Shown: piece by piece, positions 13,301-26,836 of the stretch | How the letters are laid out: each line of letters starts with the position of its first letter | How positions within the stretch are numbered: position 1 is the first letter of the stretch | Assembly (NCBI GenBank): GCA_023376005.1 | Contig: CM042163.1 | Coordinates: forward strand, 5,791,367-5,855,366 | Length of the DNA stretch: 64,000 bases | Direction of reading: 5' to 3' | Source: Doryteuthis pealeii | Taxonomy: Eukaryota > Mollusca > Cephalopoda > Myopsida > Loliginidae | Program-made: the position numbers and the translations under genes | Notes under the pieces: generated by a model | Databases searched by the model: none | Told to the model about the DNA's origin: nothing | The model's input: only the letters and a program-made list of their open reading frames with translations

Positions 13301-14433
13301 AACTTTCACTGAATAATTTTCGATTTTTATGATGAATATTTACCATTTTGTTTTTGCTCATTTGGTAGAGCATCCACTTAGGAATCATAAAATTCTTCGT
13401 TTTGATACTGCCCCCCCCCCAACTCAGTATACAGCTTGGATAATCTGATCTGTGTAGTAAATCAACATCAAGGACCTGATGGTAGGTGTGGCGCTCTACC
13501 TTAACAAAAAATATTTCCCTGGTCTATCAGTAGCGAAAAGGGGGATAGACTCCCTCACTGTCGAGCTGATACTGATAATAGGCCACTCCACTGATTTTAT
13601 AAAGAAGGTGTTTATTTTGAAAAAAAAAGTGTTTGTTGTGCAAAAATAAATGCTTTTTTTTATAATTAGGCTGAAGATTTATTGATATATAAATCTACCA
13701 ACCCCTCCGCACGAGCAGGATGTGACACAAGGTCAATTTCTTAAGCGGAGATCAACAGGTTTGAATTCAGAGTTTTCCTTCTCCTAGACCGGTTGCCTAA
13801 CCAAGGTTAAAGAGCCCAGTCTGCCTTACTATTTATCCATAGCTGGAGGGAGAGTAGAATTCATACCTTTCCCAAGGTTATTAGTGCTAAGTGAAATGCA
13901 ATTACCACATCCAGAATTTGAACTCGGGGCGATGAGTTCATGCTTAAACGGTGGAAATTTTCATACTGGTGTTAGGAAGTTGTGAATGGGGGAAGGGTGA
14001 TCAATTGTTGGTGTTAGTAGGAGTGTTTAAGTTGGTAGTGGGAGTTCTATTTTTTTCTGATGGGGGGGGGTGTAGCTAGTAAGGTTCTGTTAATGATGCC
14101 ACAGGTATTTGGTGTTGAAAGGGGTCGTCCGTGGGTGGGTCATATGCGCTGGGTTTGGTGGAGATATATCATGTCAAAATGGTAAATGGTCGTAGGATTT
14201 GTTATAAGTGTGTGTGTGTGTGTTTATATGTCTTTTTGCTAAGTATCGTCTTGTTGTCTTTTTGGTCTATAGCTTTTCTTAGGTGTGAGGAAATATTAAG
14301 GAAGCCGGATCTACAATTAACATTTGGTGTGTTGCTTACGGCACTGGATTTGAATATCTGTCTTAATCTTTTGTTGTGGATGTAAAAGTTGGAAATGGTG
14401 GTAGGGTTTGTTATAAGTGTGTGTGTTTATATG

Positions 14434-14471
<38 letters not shown>

Positions 14472-17400
14472 AAACACAGTATTGTCTAAAAACATAATAA
14501 AATTTGAAAGAAATTAACTTGAAATTAAGAAATACATTCATACAGAATATAATGATAAAAAAAAATGGTTAATGCAGAAATTGTTTTAGTTAAAAACAAA
14601 ATGGAAACATTTCATTTCTGAGAAATTTCCAATCTTATTAAATAGACACATTGAATTATTAATTCTTCCTTTTTATTAAATGAACAATTGAAAAATTGAT
14701 TATTTTTACAAAGTGCACTTGATAATATTTGACGGCAGATCAAAACTTCCATTTTATATTTCGAATGAATTTAAAAAAAAATTATTTCTGAATTTTTCAT
14801 TAAATTATTTCTTAAGCACAAAATTGTTATTTCCTTATAAAATATCTTTTAGAATTTCCTTATAAAATATCTTTTAGAATTTCCTTATAAAATATCTTTT
14901 AGAATTTCCTAAAATCCTCAGAGATGTTTTTAACTGGTCTATTTTGACTATCCTTCTCATTGGCACATTTACCAAAACTTTTCTCATTCCCCAATGATAC
15001 CTGCATTGGAAAAATAAGGTCTAAAAAAATTTACCATGTTTTTAACCTGAATTAAAAATACTAGCAAATATATGCACCCTCCGGGTGCAAGTATTTAAGT
15101 TTTAATATAATAAAATATCATGTTAAATTAGAAAGGCTAATGAAACTGAATAAGAATTCAGATAAAAATATTTGGAACAGAGGGGGTATAATCGAAAATA
15201 GAACAGCTTTGAAACTAACTCTTCCATCATTTTCCATTACTCCCGTCTTTCATTGGTAAATTTTCCTAGTTTAACTCTTTACTTAAAATAGGAAGTAAAG
15301 GATAATATTACAGTTATTTCTTCTTCTTAATGAATTTCTTTTAAGATTTATCCCAGAGATTTTTGCTCATATTCAATAAGATAAAACCAAACAATTAGAA
15401 ATCAATAATACTTAGTATATATTTATTAAAATCAATTTTTTAAGATCAATATGCAAATTAGCCTTCCCATTCACACTGTAAACCACTATTTTGTTGTATA
15501 TATAAATACAATTGCGTATTATTAGTATGTAGATATGGTCAACAGTCTTAATAATGTAAAACAATTTTATTATTCATTGAGGTTTAAATAAAAATAAAAT
15601 CATGGAGAATGTGATGTAAATAACTAAGGGAACTGTGAATTTGAGTAGTAATATAGTTTCGGTTACAGACAGACAAACCCACAATCTCCATTATAATAAG
15701 ATTTTACTGATTAGTTTCACCAGGTGAGTTAACTTACATTCAAGTCACATTGAAAGCATCGGTTCCTGCTAGATCACCAAAGTTGAGTAGCAATGATCCT
15801 GTTCAATACTTGGATGGGTGACCATTTAATCAACAGCTGGTACTGTAACTAAACCTGATACCAAAATGACTTGATTTGACATTAAATAACCCAAAAAGGT
15901 TTGATATGCCATAAAAACAAACCAATCAAACCAGGTGAGCTACATTTGTCTTATTAAGAAAATATATCTATCTACCCAATGAGACAAGGAAGAAGTGAAA
16001 GAAAATGTTCATTTTATATTTTGATAATTGATTATTTTATAAATCAAATTTTGATGGTTGAAAGTGAGGCTGAAAATTAGCAATTGCCCGGTGGGAAATG
16101 CACAAAAATTGTGCAACTGCAAAAATTCAGATGATTTTTGTTATGTTCCATGTCTTTACAAAATTCTAAAACTCTACAAATATTTTGTCATATTTAAATA
16201 AACTTTTCTGACAAATTCATGCCCTAGCACCTATATGATTGTCCCAACCCTATTGCCCTTATGGCAACTCCCAACCCTTTTTATCATATATGTGCTAGAA
16301 GGTGGTGACTGTTGTCCTGGGAATGATGTTAAACTCTATCTGATGGTGAGGTTCGAGTTCTAGAGGTCTGTGGAATGTAGAATACCCCATCATCCCCATT
16401 TATCCCAGGTCCACCCTGACCCGGAGTGGTAGTACCTGTTAGGGTCCCATCTATGGGTTGAATAGAAAATTTGTTCACAAAAAAAATTTGAGTTTAAAAC
16501 ATTTTCTTCAAAATTATCACTTTGAATTTTTCAAAACTTTGCAGGCATTAAATGACCCACCAAGGTTGATATGCCGTAAAACAAAACCAATTTATGTTCT
16601 AAACTTATATAGATTTAAAAGAAATTTGTATCTATGATAAAACTCATCAGATTTGTTCCTATAATCATATTTATAAAAATTTGTTCCTATAATCATATTT
16701 ATAAAAAAATTTGTTCCTATAATCATATTTTATAAAAATTTGTTCCTATAATCATATTTTATAAAAATTTGTTCCTATAATCATATTTTATAAAAATTTG
16801 TTCCTATAATCATACTTTATAAAATTTTTTACTTGTGATTTGTTTCAGATGGAAATCCATTTTTGTTTCATAAAACGAGAAATTTGCTGTGGTTGACAAA
16901 TTGTCTTTTACAAAAAGATAAAATTATTACAATGATTGAGTTTCAACCAATAACATAAGAAATACGTATTAGTTCAAACTGGAATTTCAACTTACCGAGC
17001 GGTTTTTTGTATAAGATCAAATGGAAGATCGGAGCAGATTAAAGTAATTAAAGAATGATATTCTTGAACGGTTAATAAATCTGAAAAGAAATTCAAAAGA
17101 AAAAGAAAAAGAAAAAGAAAAAGGATTTTATTTTTCTCACAAAGGAATTTTTACTTTTTCTTTGAATTTTTGTCCAATTGGACACATGGCATAGTGGATA
17201 TAGGCGTTGAGTTAATACAGTTCTAAGTGACAGTTATGTCTAAGTGGCAGGTTCAATCCTAGTCAAGGGCAACAATAACATAGAATAATTAACACAGCTT
17301 AACACTTGTACCTAGTCATAGTTAATGGAATGAGAACAGTTTACCCCGGGTGGATTGAATAAAGAGAAGTTCTGTGAAAGTTTCTGATTACGACAAGAAG

Positions 17401-17743
17401 GTTCCCCAAGTTCAAAGAGATGGTTCTTCAGTCCAACAAGAAATACCTGAAGAAGGCCATTGTCTAAGTTGAAGGCATGTGGTGAAACGGTTTGAGTCGT
17501 AGGAAACAGACTCGTGAACCTGAGTTCAAATCCTGCACGAGGCTATTTGCATTTCACATAGAGCTAATACCCTTGTGAAAAGTTATGCATCCAACTACTC
17601 TCCCTTCAGCTCTGGGTAAATAGTAGGGCAGACTGGGCTCTTTAACCTTGGTAACCAGTCTAAGAGAAGGAAAACTCTGAATTCAAACCTGTTAAACTCC
17701 ACGAAATTGACCTTGTGTCGCATCCTGCTGATGCGGAGGGGTT

Positions 17744-17778
<35 letters not shown>

Positions 17779-19426
17779 ATCATTGTCCAAGAGATTGTTG
17801 AGGATTATAGTGGATAATGTAGAATTCCAAACGTCTTTGGCATTTGAATTCACAAGTTATTGCAGAACTTAGATAGCCAATGGTGTCATATCCACTGCCC
17901 GAATCTGAAACTCTTTGATTTTCACATCAGATAATGAAATTCTTAAAAGAATTTCTCTAAAGTTAATTTGATAATGACGTTCAAAGGTGACAATCATGTT
18001 GAATTGTATCAAGTTTTAGACAAACAATTATGTGTGTCTTATTTTGTTAATAAAACAATTATGAACTGATAGGCATTATTTTCAGAACATTTGATTGTTA
18101 TTAAAGTAAAAAAAAAAAGAAAGAAAAAATCTGTTCCAATTATTCATAGATAATTAAAAAATTAAATTAGAAAATTTAATTAGGAAACTGAAAATAATTC
18201 TTACCTCCTTTTTTTCCGATTTGTTTGAAATATTGCCAAAATGTTTTTATAAAAGAAATCCGATTATGTGGAGTTGCATTGATGAATTCAAAATCACGAA
18301 ACATCACGTGAGTTCCGCATTTCAGACTAAAAAAACTGAAATAAGAAATAAATTGCAGAATATTAATCAGAATTTTGAGGGAATTTCTTCTTTTTCTTTT
18401 TTTTCTCAACCAAAAATTGAAACTGAAGTGAAAATGATAAACAAATGAAAAGATTCAGTGTAAAAGATTTGGATAAAATTGTTCATTTAGTTAGAGTGAT
18501 AAGGGTAACCCAAAGAGAAACCTTTTAAGATATTTATGATGCAGGTATCATTGGGGAATAAGAAAAGTTTTGAGAAACGGGTCAAACTTTGGCTTGTTAA
18601 CCAAAAATTTTTCTTCTCTTCCCTCATGATTCCTGCATTGGTAAAAAAAATTCTAAAATAGTTTGGTTTTGGGTTACCCTCAGGACGCTTTCTAACTAGA
18701 CAAATATTCCTTCAAGAAAATCCTTGAAAATTTTCGGCCTTTATTTCAAGCTGTGTCATATTTCACTTCTGATTTGGTGGATTTTGAAATTTTAATAAAA
18801 TATTATGAAGACACAATTTGTAATTAACATTTTTTTTATCCAATTGAAAAAAAAAACAGAAATGAAATAAAAGAAAGAAACTTACTATTCATTAATGAAT
18901 TTAACTGTATTGACTTTTGGATTGTCATCTCGATATTGGAGAAGTTGATTTATACTGTCTTCCAAATAAAAAAGAATTTGATGTTTTTCTGAAAGAAGAA
19001 AAAAATAAATCCAATTAATGGTTAATATGTAATGTAGGGCATTAATATTTGTATATTTATATTTTGTCTGTTCTCCAATCTTTTCAGGTGGATTTTCTTT
19101 GCTTACAAAATAATCTGTTTATTGGTCAGATTTACTTATCATCTAACTTTTGAGAGTTTAGGTCAACGTGAAATCCGATTCCTGTCTTATCTTATCATAA
19201 AAGTCTGTAGAAACTTTTGATAAAAAAAAAACTTAAAACATCAAAGCTTAAAATTTGTGTGAAATGGATGAATCAATTAAAACGGGTGAAGTTGCCTAAA
19301 AGTTAGATGAATAGAATTGTAAGGAGTGGCCTATATCAGTATCAGCTGAACAGCGAGGGAGTCTATCCCCTTTTTGCTGGTATAAAACCCAGAACCTTGC
19401 GATTCCTAGATGAATGCTCTACTGAC

Positions 19427-19482
<56 letters not shown>

Positions 19483-21393
19483 TTCTTACAACTTAAGAGA
19501 ATTGAATCCTTTAAATTTAAATTAGGTCAACATTCCCTTTCTTAGAAATCTTACAAAATGATTTTAATGTTGTTTTTATCTTTAATTCTCCGACTATATT
19601 TATAATTTAAAAAATTTTTTTAATTCGCATTGCAAACTCACTTTTCCCTAATCTCAATTATCTACCCAGAGCTCAATGGGTGACCAAACGTGTCACGTTT
19701 TATCTAATATATATAAATTAATATTTTTTTAGGTTAGAGTACAAAGCTTAGATTGACCTTTCTCGTTAAATTAGGATGTGGTTAACTAACTTATGTTAAC
19801 TATTTCGATTCCTTAAGACAAGGACCTATTGACAATATTAATAGTGTGTGGAAATGTTTGTTGGGTCCGACAAACTGACAAGGGTTAACTGATACTACAA
19901 TCTTTCTACCAAGGAATACTACAGATTAACTGACAAGGACCGCCCTGTCGGCTGAGGCGTTAGAATGCACCGACTGCACCTCTGCAGAGGGGTAAGACTC
20001 CCCCAATGGGGCCACCTGTTGGCCGTGGGTAGCGACCCGTAATGCTTAAGGATAGAGACCAGGTGGATGAGTAGTTCATGACATGCAATACTCCACTTTG
20101 GCCCTATCTTGGGCTAGATGGGCGGTCGGAGAGGCCCCTCCGATCAATCGGCTGGTCACATCAAGCCCTAGCACCTATATGATTTTCCCAACCCTATTGC
20201 CCTTATGGCAAGCCCCAACCCTTTTTTATCATATGGGTGCTAGAAGGCGGTGGCTGCGGGTCTACATGTCCTGGGAATGACGTTAAACTCTATCTGATGG
20301 TGAGGTTCCAGTTTTGAAGGTTTGGGGAATGTGGAGCACCCCTTCATCACCATTGCTCCCTGGTCCATTCTGACCGGAGTGGTAGTACCTGTTAGGGTCC
20401 CATCTATGGGTTAAATAGAAAAATGTATTTATAAAAAAAATTGTATTATCCATTAAGAATTGATTTATTTCAAAACTTTATCGGCATTAAATGAACCACT
20501 GAGGTTGATATGCCGTAAAACAAAACAAACCAAATATAACTGACAAGGAGTAACTACAATCTTTCCACCAAGAAACACTACAGATTGATAGACAAGGAGT
20601 ATCTACGGACATTACATTCTTTCTCCATTATAACTAATTCAAGGAATACATAAAACTTTATAAAATGTCCACCTGGATTGTAAGAGAACGATCTGACTGT
20701 GTTCTCTGTGCAAATAAATGAGAGGTGATATTTTATTTTAACTTCTAGCTGCATCTAGTTGCTCACTCTTACTCGCTAGCCTCTCACTCAAATTGCGCCC
20801 ATTCGCTAATTGGACAAAAAGTCGGGTTTATATGGAGGCGCGTGGTCTGATTGTTAGAGTCGTAGGAAATGGACTCGTCAACGCGAGTTCAATTCTTGGA
20901 CGAAGCCGTTGGCATTTCACATGGCGCTAATATCCTTGGGAAAGGTATGAATCCAATTCTCCCTCCAGCTATGGATAAATAGCAGGGCAGACTGGACTCT
21001 TTAACCATGGCTAGGTAACCAGTCTAGGAGAAGGGAAACTCTGAATTCAAACCTGTTAAACTCAGCGTAAGAAATTGACCTTGTGTCGCATCCTGCTCGT
21101 GCGGAGGGGTTGGTAAATATATATATATGGAGGTTTCTTTCTTTATCGAGACCTCTTCCCGTTCAGGTTTGCATTCGGCCCATTTCTTTCTACCCCATAA
21201 TTATATTGGCTAAAATTTATCTCACAGCTCCTCTTACGGGAGAGAGACCTAAAAAAAAAAAAAAAAAACTTACTGGGGTATTTTTTTTTCTATCCGGTCT
21301 TATTTAACCAATTAATAATTCCAAATGACAAAAAGAAAAAAAAAGAAGAAAAAAAAAAAAACCCTAATTCTTTATCATCTCATATTTCCTCTC

Positions 21394-21429
<36 letters not shown>

Positions 21430-23753
21430 AATATTTTCTCATCTGGTAAAATCTGTATCCCATCACGTGACTCCTTGTTGAAGGAATGATTTAACACTTC
21501 GAGATGAAAATGTCAATTTCAGACTCTGAGAATCCAACGTTCATTTCAAGATAAGACGCCATTAATTTGAAGAAATTTTGTTTTTTTAATTCAACATTTC
21601 TTGGGAAAATATTTCTCATTTTCTTTTTCACACGTTCATTATCAATAACCCCCTCCCCCCCCAAAAAAAACCCCCAGTTTTTTAAGAATCCCAATCTTTT
21701 TAATTCATCCGCTGTCAAGCCTCCAATGGGGACTTGTTCAATTGGCGCAATCTAAAGTGTCACACACGTGTGGTCGTTTGCCGTGGTGTCAATTTAGCTG
21801 AATGTATATTTTCTTCCTTGGGTCACGTGACAATTCCTTCTGTTTACCGGAATTGGCAATTCTATTGGTTTATTTTAAAATCTTTAATTAGATTCACCAA
21901 GGATTATTTCAATTTTATTTTTTTATTTCTGCTACTCATCATTATGATTATAATGTTAGTTTTGTCTGTTTGTAAAATGATTCTGATATTGTTTTCATAC
22001 TGGAAGATTTGGAGATCTATTCCTTTCTTCTTCATCTTCTTCTTCATCTTCTTCTTCTTCTTTCCCATTTGTTCTCTTCTTCTTCTTCTCAGTTGGGTGG
22101 TGAATGGTCGTGTTTCACTGTATGTTTAACCTTTTTGCACATCTGTTTCGAGCAGTTTGGGGTGCCAAATGTTACCCCCCCCCTACCCTTACCCTTCTGT
22201 GAATTTGCTTTGATGACGTTGACGACTTCTTTCCAGACTTTTTGATGCCAAACTGTGTTCTCTTCATCTTTCAAATTCCTGAAAACCGTTTTTATTTCCT
22301 CTGATGTTTCTTTTAGAATTTCTCATTTTTTCCTTTTCATTTCAGATTCTATTTTCATTTGAAGACCAAAAATAAAAAAAATCGATTTTTTCTTATTGTA
22401 CCCCCCCCCCCCCCCAATGATTTATCTATTTTTTGATGATTGACACAAGTTCTGATGTTTCTTAGATTAAAAATATAATTTTAACAGTTGCTTTCACCGT
22501 TAAACAACATTGAATCAAATTTCAATTGTCGTATTTCACCTGAATAAGATTAAAGAATGAACCATCTGAAAGTCTGTAGAAAAAAATAGATTAACCAAAA
22601 ATGACATTTTTAAAAGAAACACTTTTTAATAAAGAATATTTAAATGACAACAAAATTGTAAAGGTTATTTGATTCCAATTTCATAAAAGAAACGACATTG
22701 TTGTACAAAACTTCTCAACAAATGTTGTAACCAGTGACGTAGCGTAGCAGGCAGATCCGATTTTGAGAAGCGTTAATAGGTCAGTTAACTTTGAACCACG
22801 TATATTTTTAGGTGTAACACGGATTCTCAAAGATACGTGGTTCAAAGTTAACTGACCTGAAAAAATGTAAAGGTTTTTAAATAAAATAACTGATGCATTA
22901 TATTTTTTATTCATTAATATATCAACACTGAAAATTTCATTAAATTCGATTAATTCCCTGATTTTTGGTATTTTTCTTTCTTTTGGCAGGGTGACATACG
23001 ATGGTGAATTTAGGTCCGTTAAGTTCGATTTAACCGAATATTTAAATGACAGTAAAATTGTAAACGTTATTTTATTTGAATATTCCAATCGACACATTTT
23101 TGCTGACATTGTAATGTACAAAACTTCCCAACAAATATTTTAACCTGTGACGTGTGGTGGCGAGCAATTCCGATTGCCCCCTCCCCCACTCCCGCGCCAA
23201 ATTTTGAGGAGCACCAAAATTGTTGGATAAAAAATTATAAAAGGATAACGAACTGTAAAGGGATATAAAAGCACAACACAGAGTTTTTTTGTTTTGTTTT
23301 GTTTTTATTATACAATTCTAAATTGGACAGCCTTCACTTGCCATAATAACACTGGTTTACAAAAAAATATTTTTTGTCTGAGGCAAGAATGTGAATAGGT
23401 GTTTTTTTACTAATTTGGGTGTGCTGAATTCAAATTTATAAACAGTTTTGCTCTATCACCTCTAGTTTTCTGTCTTTTAAATAGTCTCATTTTAGTATAT
23501 ACAGAGTATATATGTGCTTATTTCAACAGTTACAGCAGCTTATTACAGATAAAACGGGATAGATAAAGAACATTGACGGAATAAATATACTTGGATGACA
23601 CAATGTACACAATTCATAGTACCACAGACAGTTAGAAATGTGTTTTCTTAGATGATCTGCTGACTGCCAGTGCACTACTGGCCAGTGCACTACTGGCTGT
23701 TGATTGAGACGTGTTGGCTACGCTTAACTGCCAAAATCCGTCTTGATATATAG

Positions 23754-23804
<51 letters not shown>

Positions 23805-26780
23805 GTAATGCTATCACTCACATTTATTGCATAATAACTAAAAAAGACATAAGTAACACAATATTAGAATTTAACCCTGAATGCATATACGTCTTTATGT
23901 ACAGTGTGTGTACAAAATGTACAGTATGCATATCTAAAAAAAACTAGAGGTGATGAGTACTAAACGGATTTCAAATCTGAATTCAGCTGCAACCCCAAAT
24001 TAGGTTAAAATAGCTATTTTTGTGCTTGCCTCAATTTCTTTGTAAACCAGTGTAATTATAGTAATACAGGTGAGAGGTCTGTCCAAAAAGGTGAAAGGTG
24101 ACTTAAAAGACCATGCTTATTTCTTTTTCTCATAATTTTTGTTTACGTAATTTTCTGGTTATTGTACTGTGATCAATTGAACTTTCACCTTTCACATAAC
24201 AAATGTTTTTGGTTTCTTTCGTGACCAACTTATGGCCAAGTTCAAACTCATAAAATAGAAGTTCCCGAATTAGACTTCGTTGGCAACGTAGATTATCTGG
24301 CGTCCGTGAAAGTTACAACAATATGTTATCTACAACGAGATTAATTTCTAGGTACCATTATAGAATGTGACCTATGAAATCATGTCTCGCTTATAGTATG
24401 TGACCTACCATAAAAAAGCATATTATAAGGTTATAATAATAACTGCTAACCCTAACCCTATTTCAAAATTAAATAGATCTCTGATTTATATAAATTATGG
24501 ATAAATTCTTTTTTAATTATTCTTAATTACTATATACAGCTTATGACTGAATTGCATTTCTTCAATAAATTGCCTACTACTTATATCTATAAATATACTC
24601 TTACTGAGGTAGGACACATTCAAACTGGGTAGGACTATATACAGCTTATGACTGAATTGCATTTCTTGAAATTGAATATATGTGAAAAATAATTAGTTTT
24701 AATAAATTGCCTACTACTTATATCTATAAATATACTCTTACTGAGGTAGGACACATTCAAACTGGGTAGGCCACATATTATAACAGAATCAAAAAGGTAG
24801 GCCACATACTATAAGAGCACCAATTTTTATTATAATTCTGATATAAATTTTGATGGCTGCAAAGAAGTAGTTTATATGGATAAATAAATGTAATGCCTGT
24901 CTAATTAGGTTGAGACAAGACGTACAAAACTTTCGGAAACGAGAATCCCTAAGAGCTCACGGTTGAGTAGTAGTAGGAGTAGGAGTAGGAGGGGAGGAGA
25001 TGGAGGCGCAATGGTTTAAATTGCCGCGGGCGCTCAAAACTCACTTAATATGCCACTGATAATTACTAACATTTATAAATGTTTTACTTTTCAAGATCTA
25101 GTCACATTATTTCATCTTTTTCATATTTACTAAGCTTAAGTCTGATACAAGGCCATAAGTGTGAGGTACATAGAGGAACAATCACACAACAATAGCTTAG
25201 ATCAATAAGTCCAGATTGCTAACAACTTTGTGAGGTGATACAAACACGTGGGGGGGGGGAGATGCAGAAAATCGAACGACCTGGCGCCTTAATGTTAAAC
25301 AAGGTACGAAGGGGGGTGAGACAGAGAGGAGATTAACCTCCACAGCAAAGAGAGCCAGAAGGAAGGAGAGAAAACAGCAGCCCCATCAAACATCACAGTT
25401 TGTGTGCAGTCAGTGCACCTCAGGAATTGGCCTGTTCAGCCACTTGCGCAAATGCAGATAATTTTTTTTTGGACACTACGCCATCGTCTTTAGTGGACGA
25501 AAAGGTGCCTTCAAGTGAGGTGATCAATTACTTTTCACAACAACAACAACAACAACAAAAAAAAACATGTATAAAAGGATTTATTCCCAATAAACAAAAA
25601 ACATTCAGATTTATAAAAGAAAAAAAGAATTCCAATTTCAGATTAATATTTTTTTCCGGTTCAATCTTTTTAATCTTTTGTTAATTTCAGAAAAAAAAAA
25701 TCTTCTGAGAATTTTTAAGTCGAGTTTATTGTTGAAGTCAATATTCACACGAGAGAAAAGCAAGTATGAATTCGAAAGGACAAACCAAAAAACTATTGAA
25801 GTTTACTGAAAAGATTTCTTTGAATTGTTTTTTCATCGATCATTTTTTGGTCAAACCGCTGATGACCATTTGGCTACCTTAAGCAGAATTGATTTGTGGT
25901 CACAAGAAAAACACACAAATGCATATAAACATATGTTTTTGTATGTTTTGTTTGAGGGGAATGTGATTGTGAGGTTTTTGAGGGTCAAATTAGTCTTTAG
26001 TCAAAACCAAGTTAGATGATTACAACCGGAAGTGGTCTACCCAAGAACCCCCCCCCTCTTGGTACCAGGCATAAAATGCTGTACCCAACGTCCAGAGGCC
26101 ATGACAGTAATATCTATGTTCAGTTTCTTTTATTGGTTATATATTTTCCCTCTTAACTATAACAATTTCTAAAAACTAGAATATATATATTGAAGTGGTA
26201 CCTAATTTTGAAAATTAATTAATTAATAATTAATGAATTAGGCGGGCATACCTATTCAAATGTAAGGCTAAAAAAATCGAGAAAAATCAATCTCTGTATG
26301 TACATTTCAGCCTATTAGGCCTCATCAGCAGAGCTGTAGACAAGGAAGACTGCTTTGTGTGTGATTCGGTACGACTTCGATTAAGCACATATTCTCCCAA
26401 AAATTGTCGGCTAAAAAAAAAGAAGCCATATCAAACACATTATTTGTTTGTTTACTTCTCATACTGTCGTGTAGAAAAAGTCACCATAAGTGGAATATAA
26501 CCTACTTCAAAACAAACGAAAAATCTGGGAAAAAACCAGCTGGTGTAATGGTTAGAGTCCCCGCCAGTCAGCTTGACAGTCAGGGTTCGAATCACGCACA
26601 AAGCAGTCTTCCTGTCTATAGCTCTGCTGATGAGGCCTAATAGGCTGAAATGTACATACAGAGATTGATTTTTCTCGATTTGTTTAGCCTTACATTTGAA
26701 TAGGTATGCCCGCCTAATTCATTAATTATGAATTAATTAATCTTCAAAATTAGTACGACTTCAATTAAGCACATATTCTC

Positions 26781-26836
<56 letters not shown>

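Larger units (their letters stand above)
12313..16995 (-). other. CSTPP1 intron 4
   Basis: Intron of 4.7 kb with a mariner remnant, SINE A and SINE B copies, a 5S-derived SINE, a truncated family D copy and two short tandem repeats. The part 13930-14430 is G/T-rich with nothing recognised. 15070-15700 is AT-rich without a supported feature. Confidence 0.8.

Noticed and set aside
15745..15853. Functional 5S rRNA gene
   Set aside because: Several conserved 5S positions are changed, there is no T-run terminator at the right place, and a target duplication encloses head plus tail.
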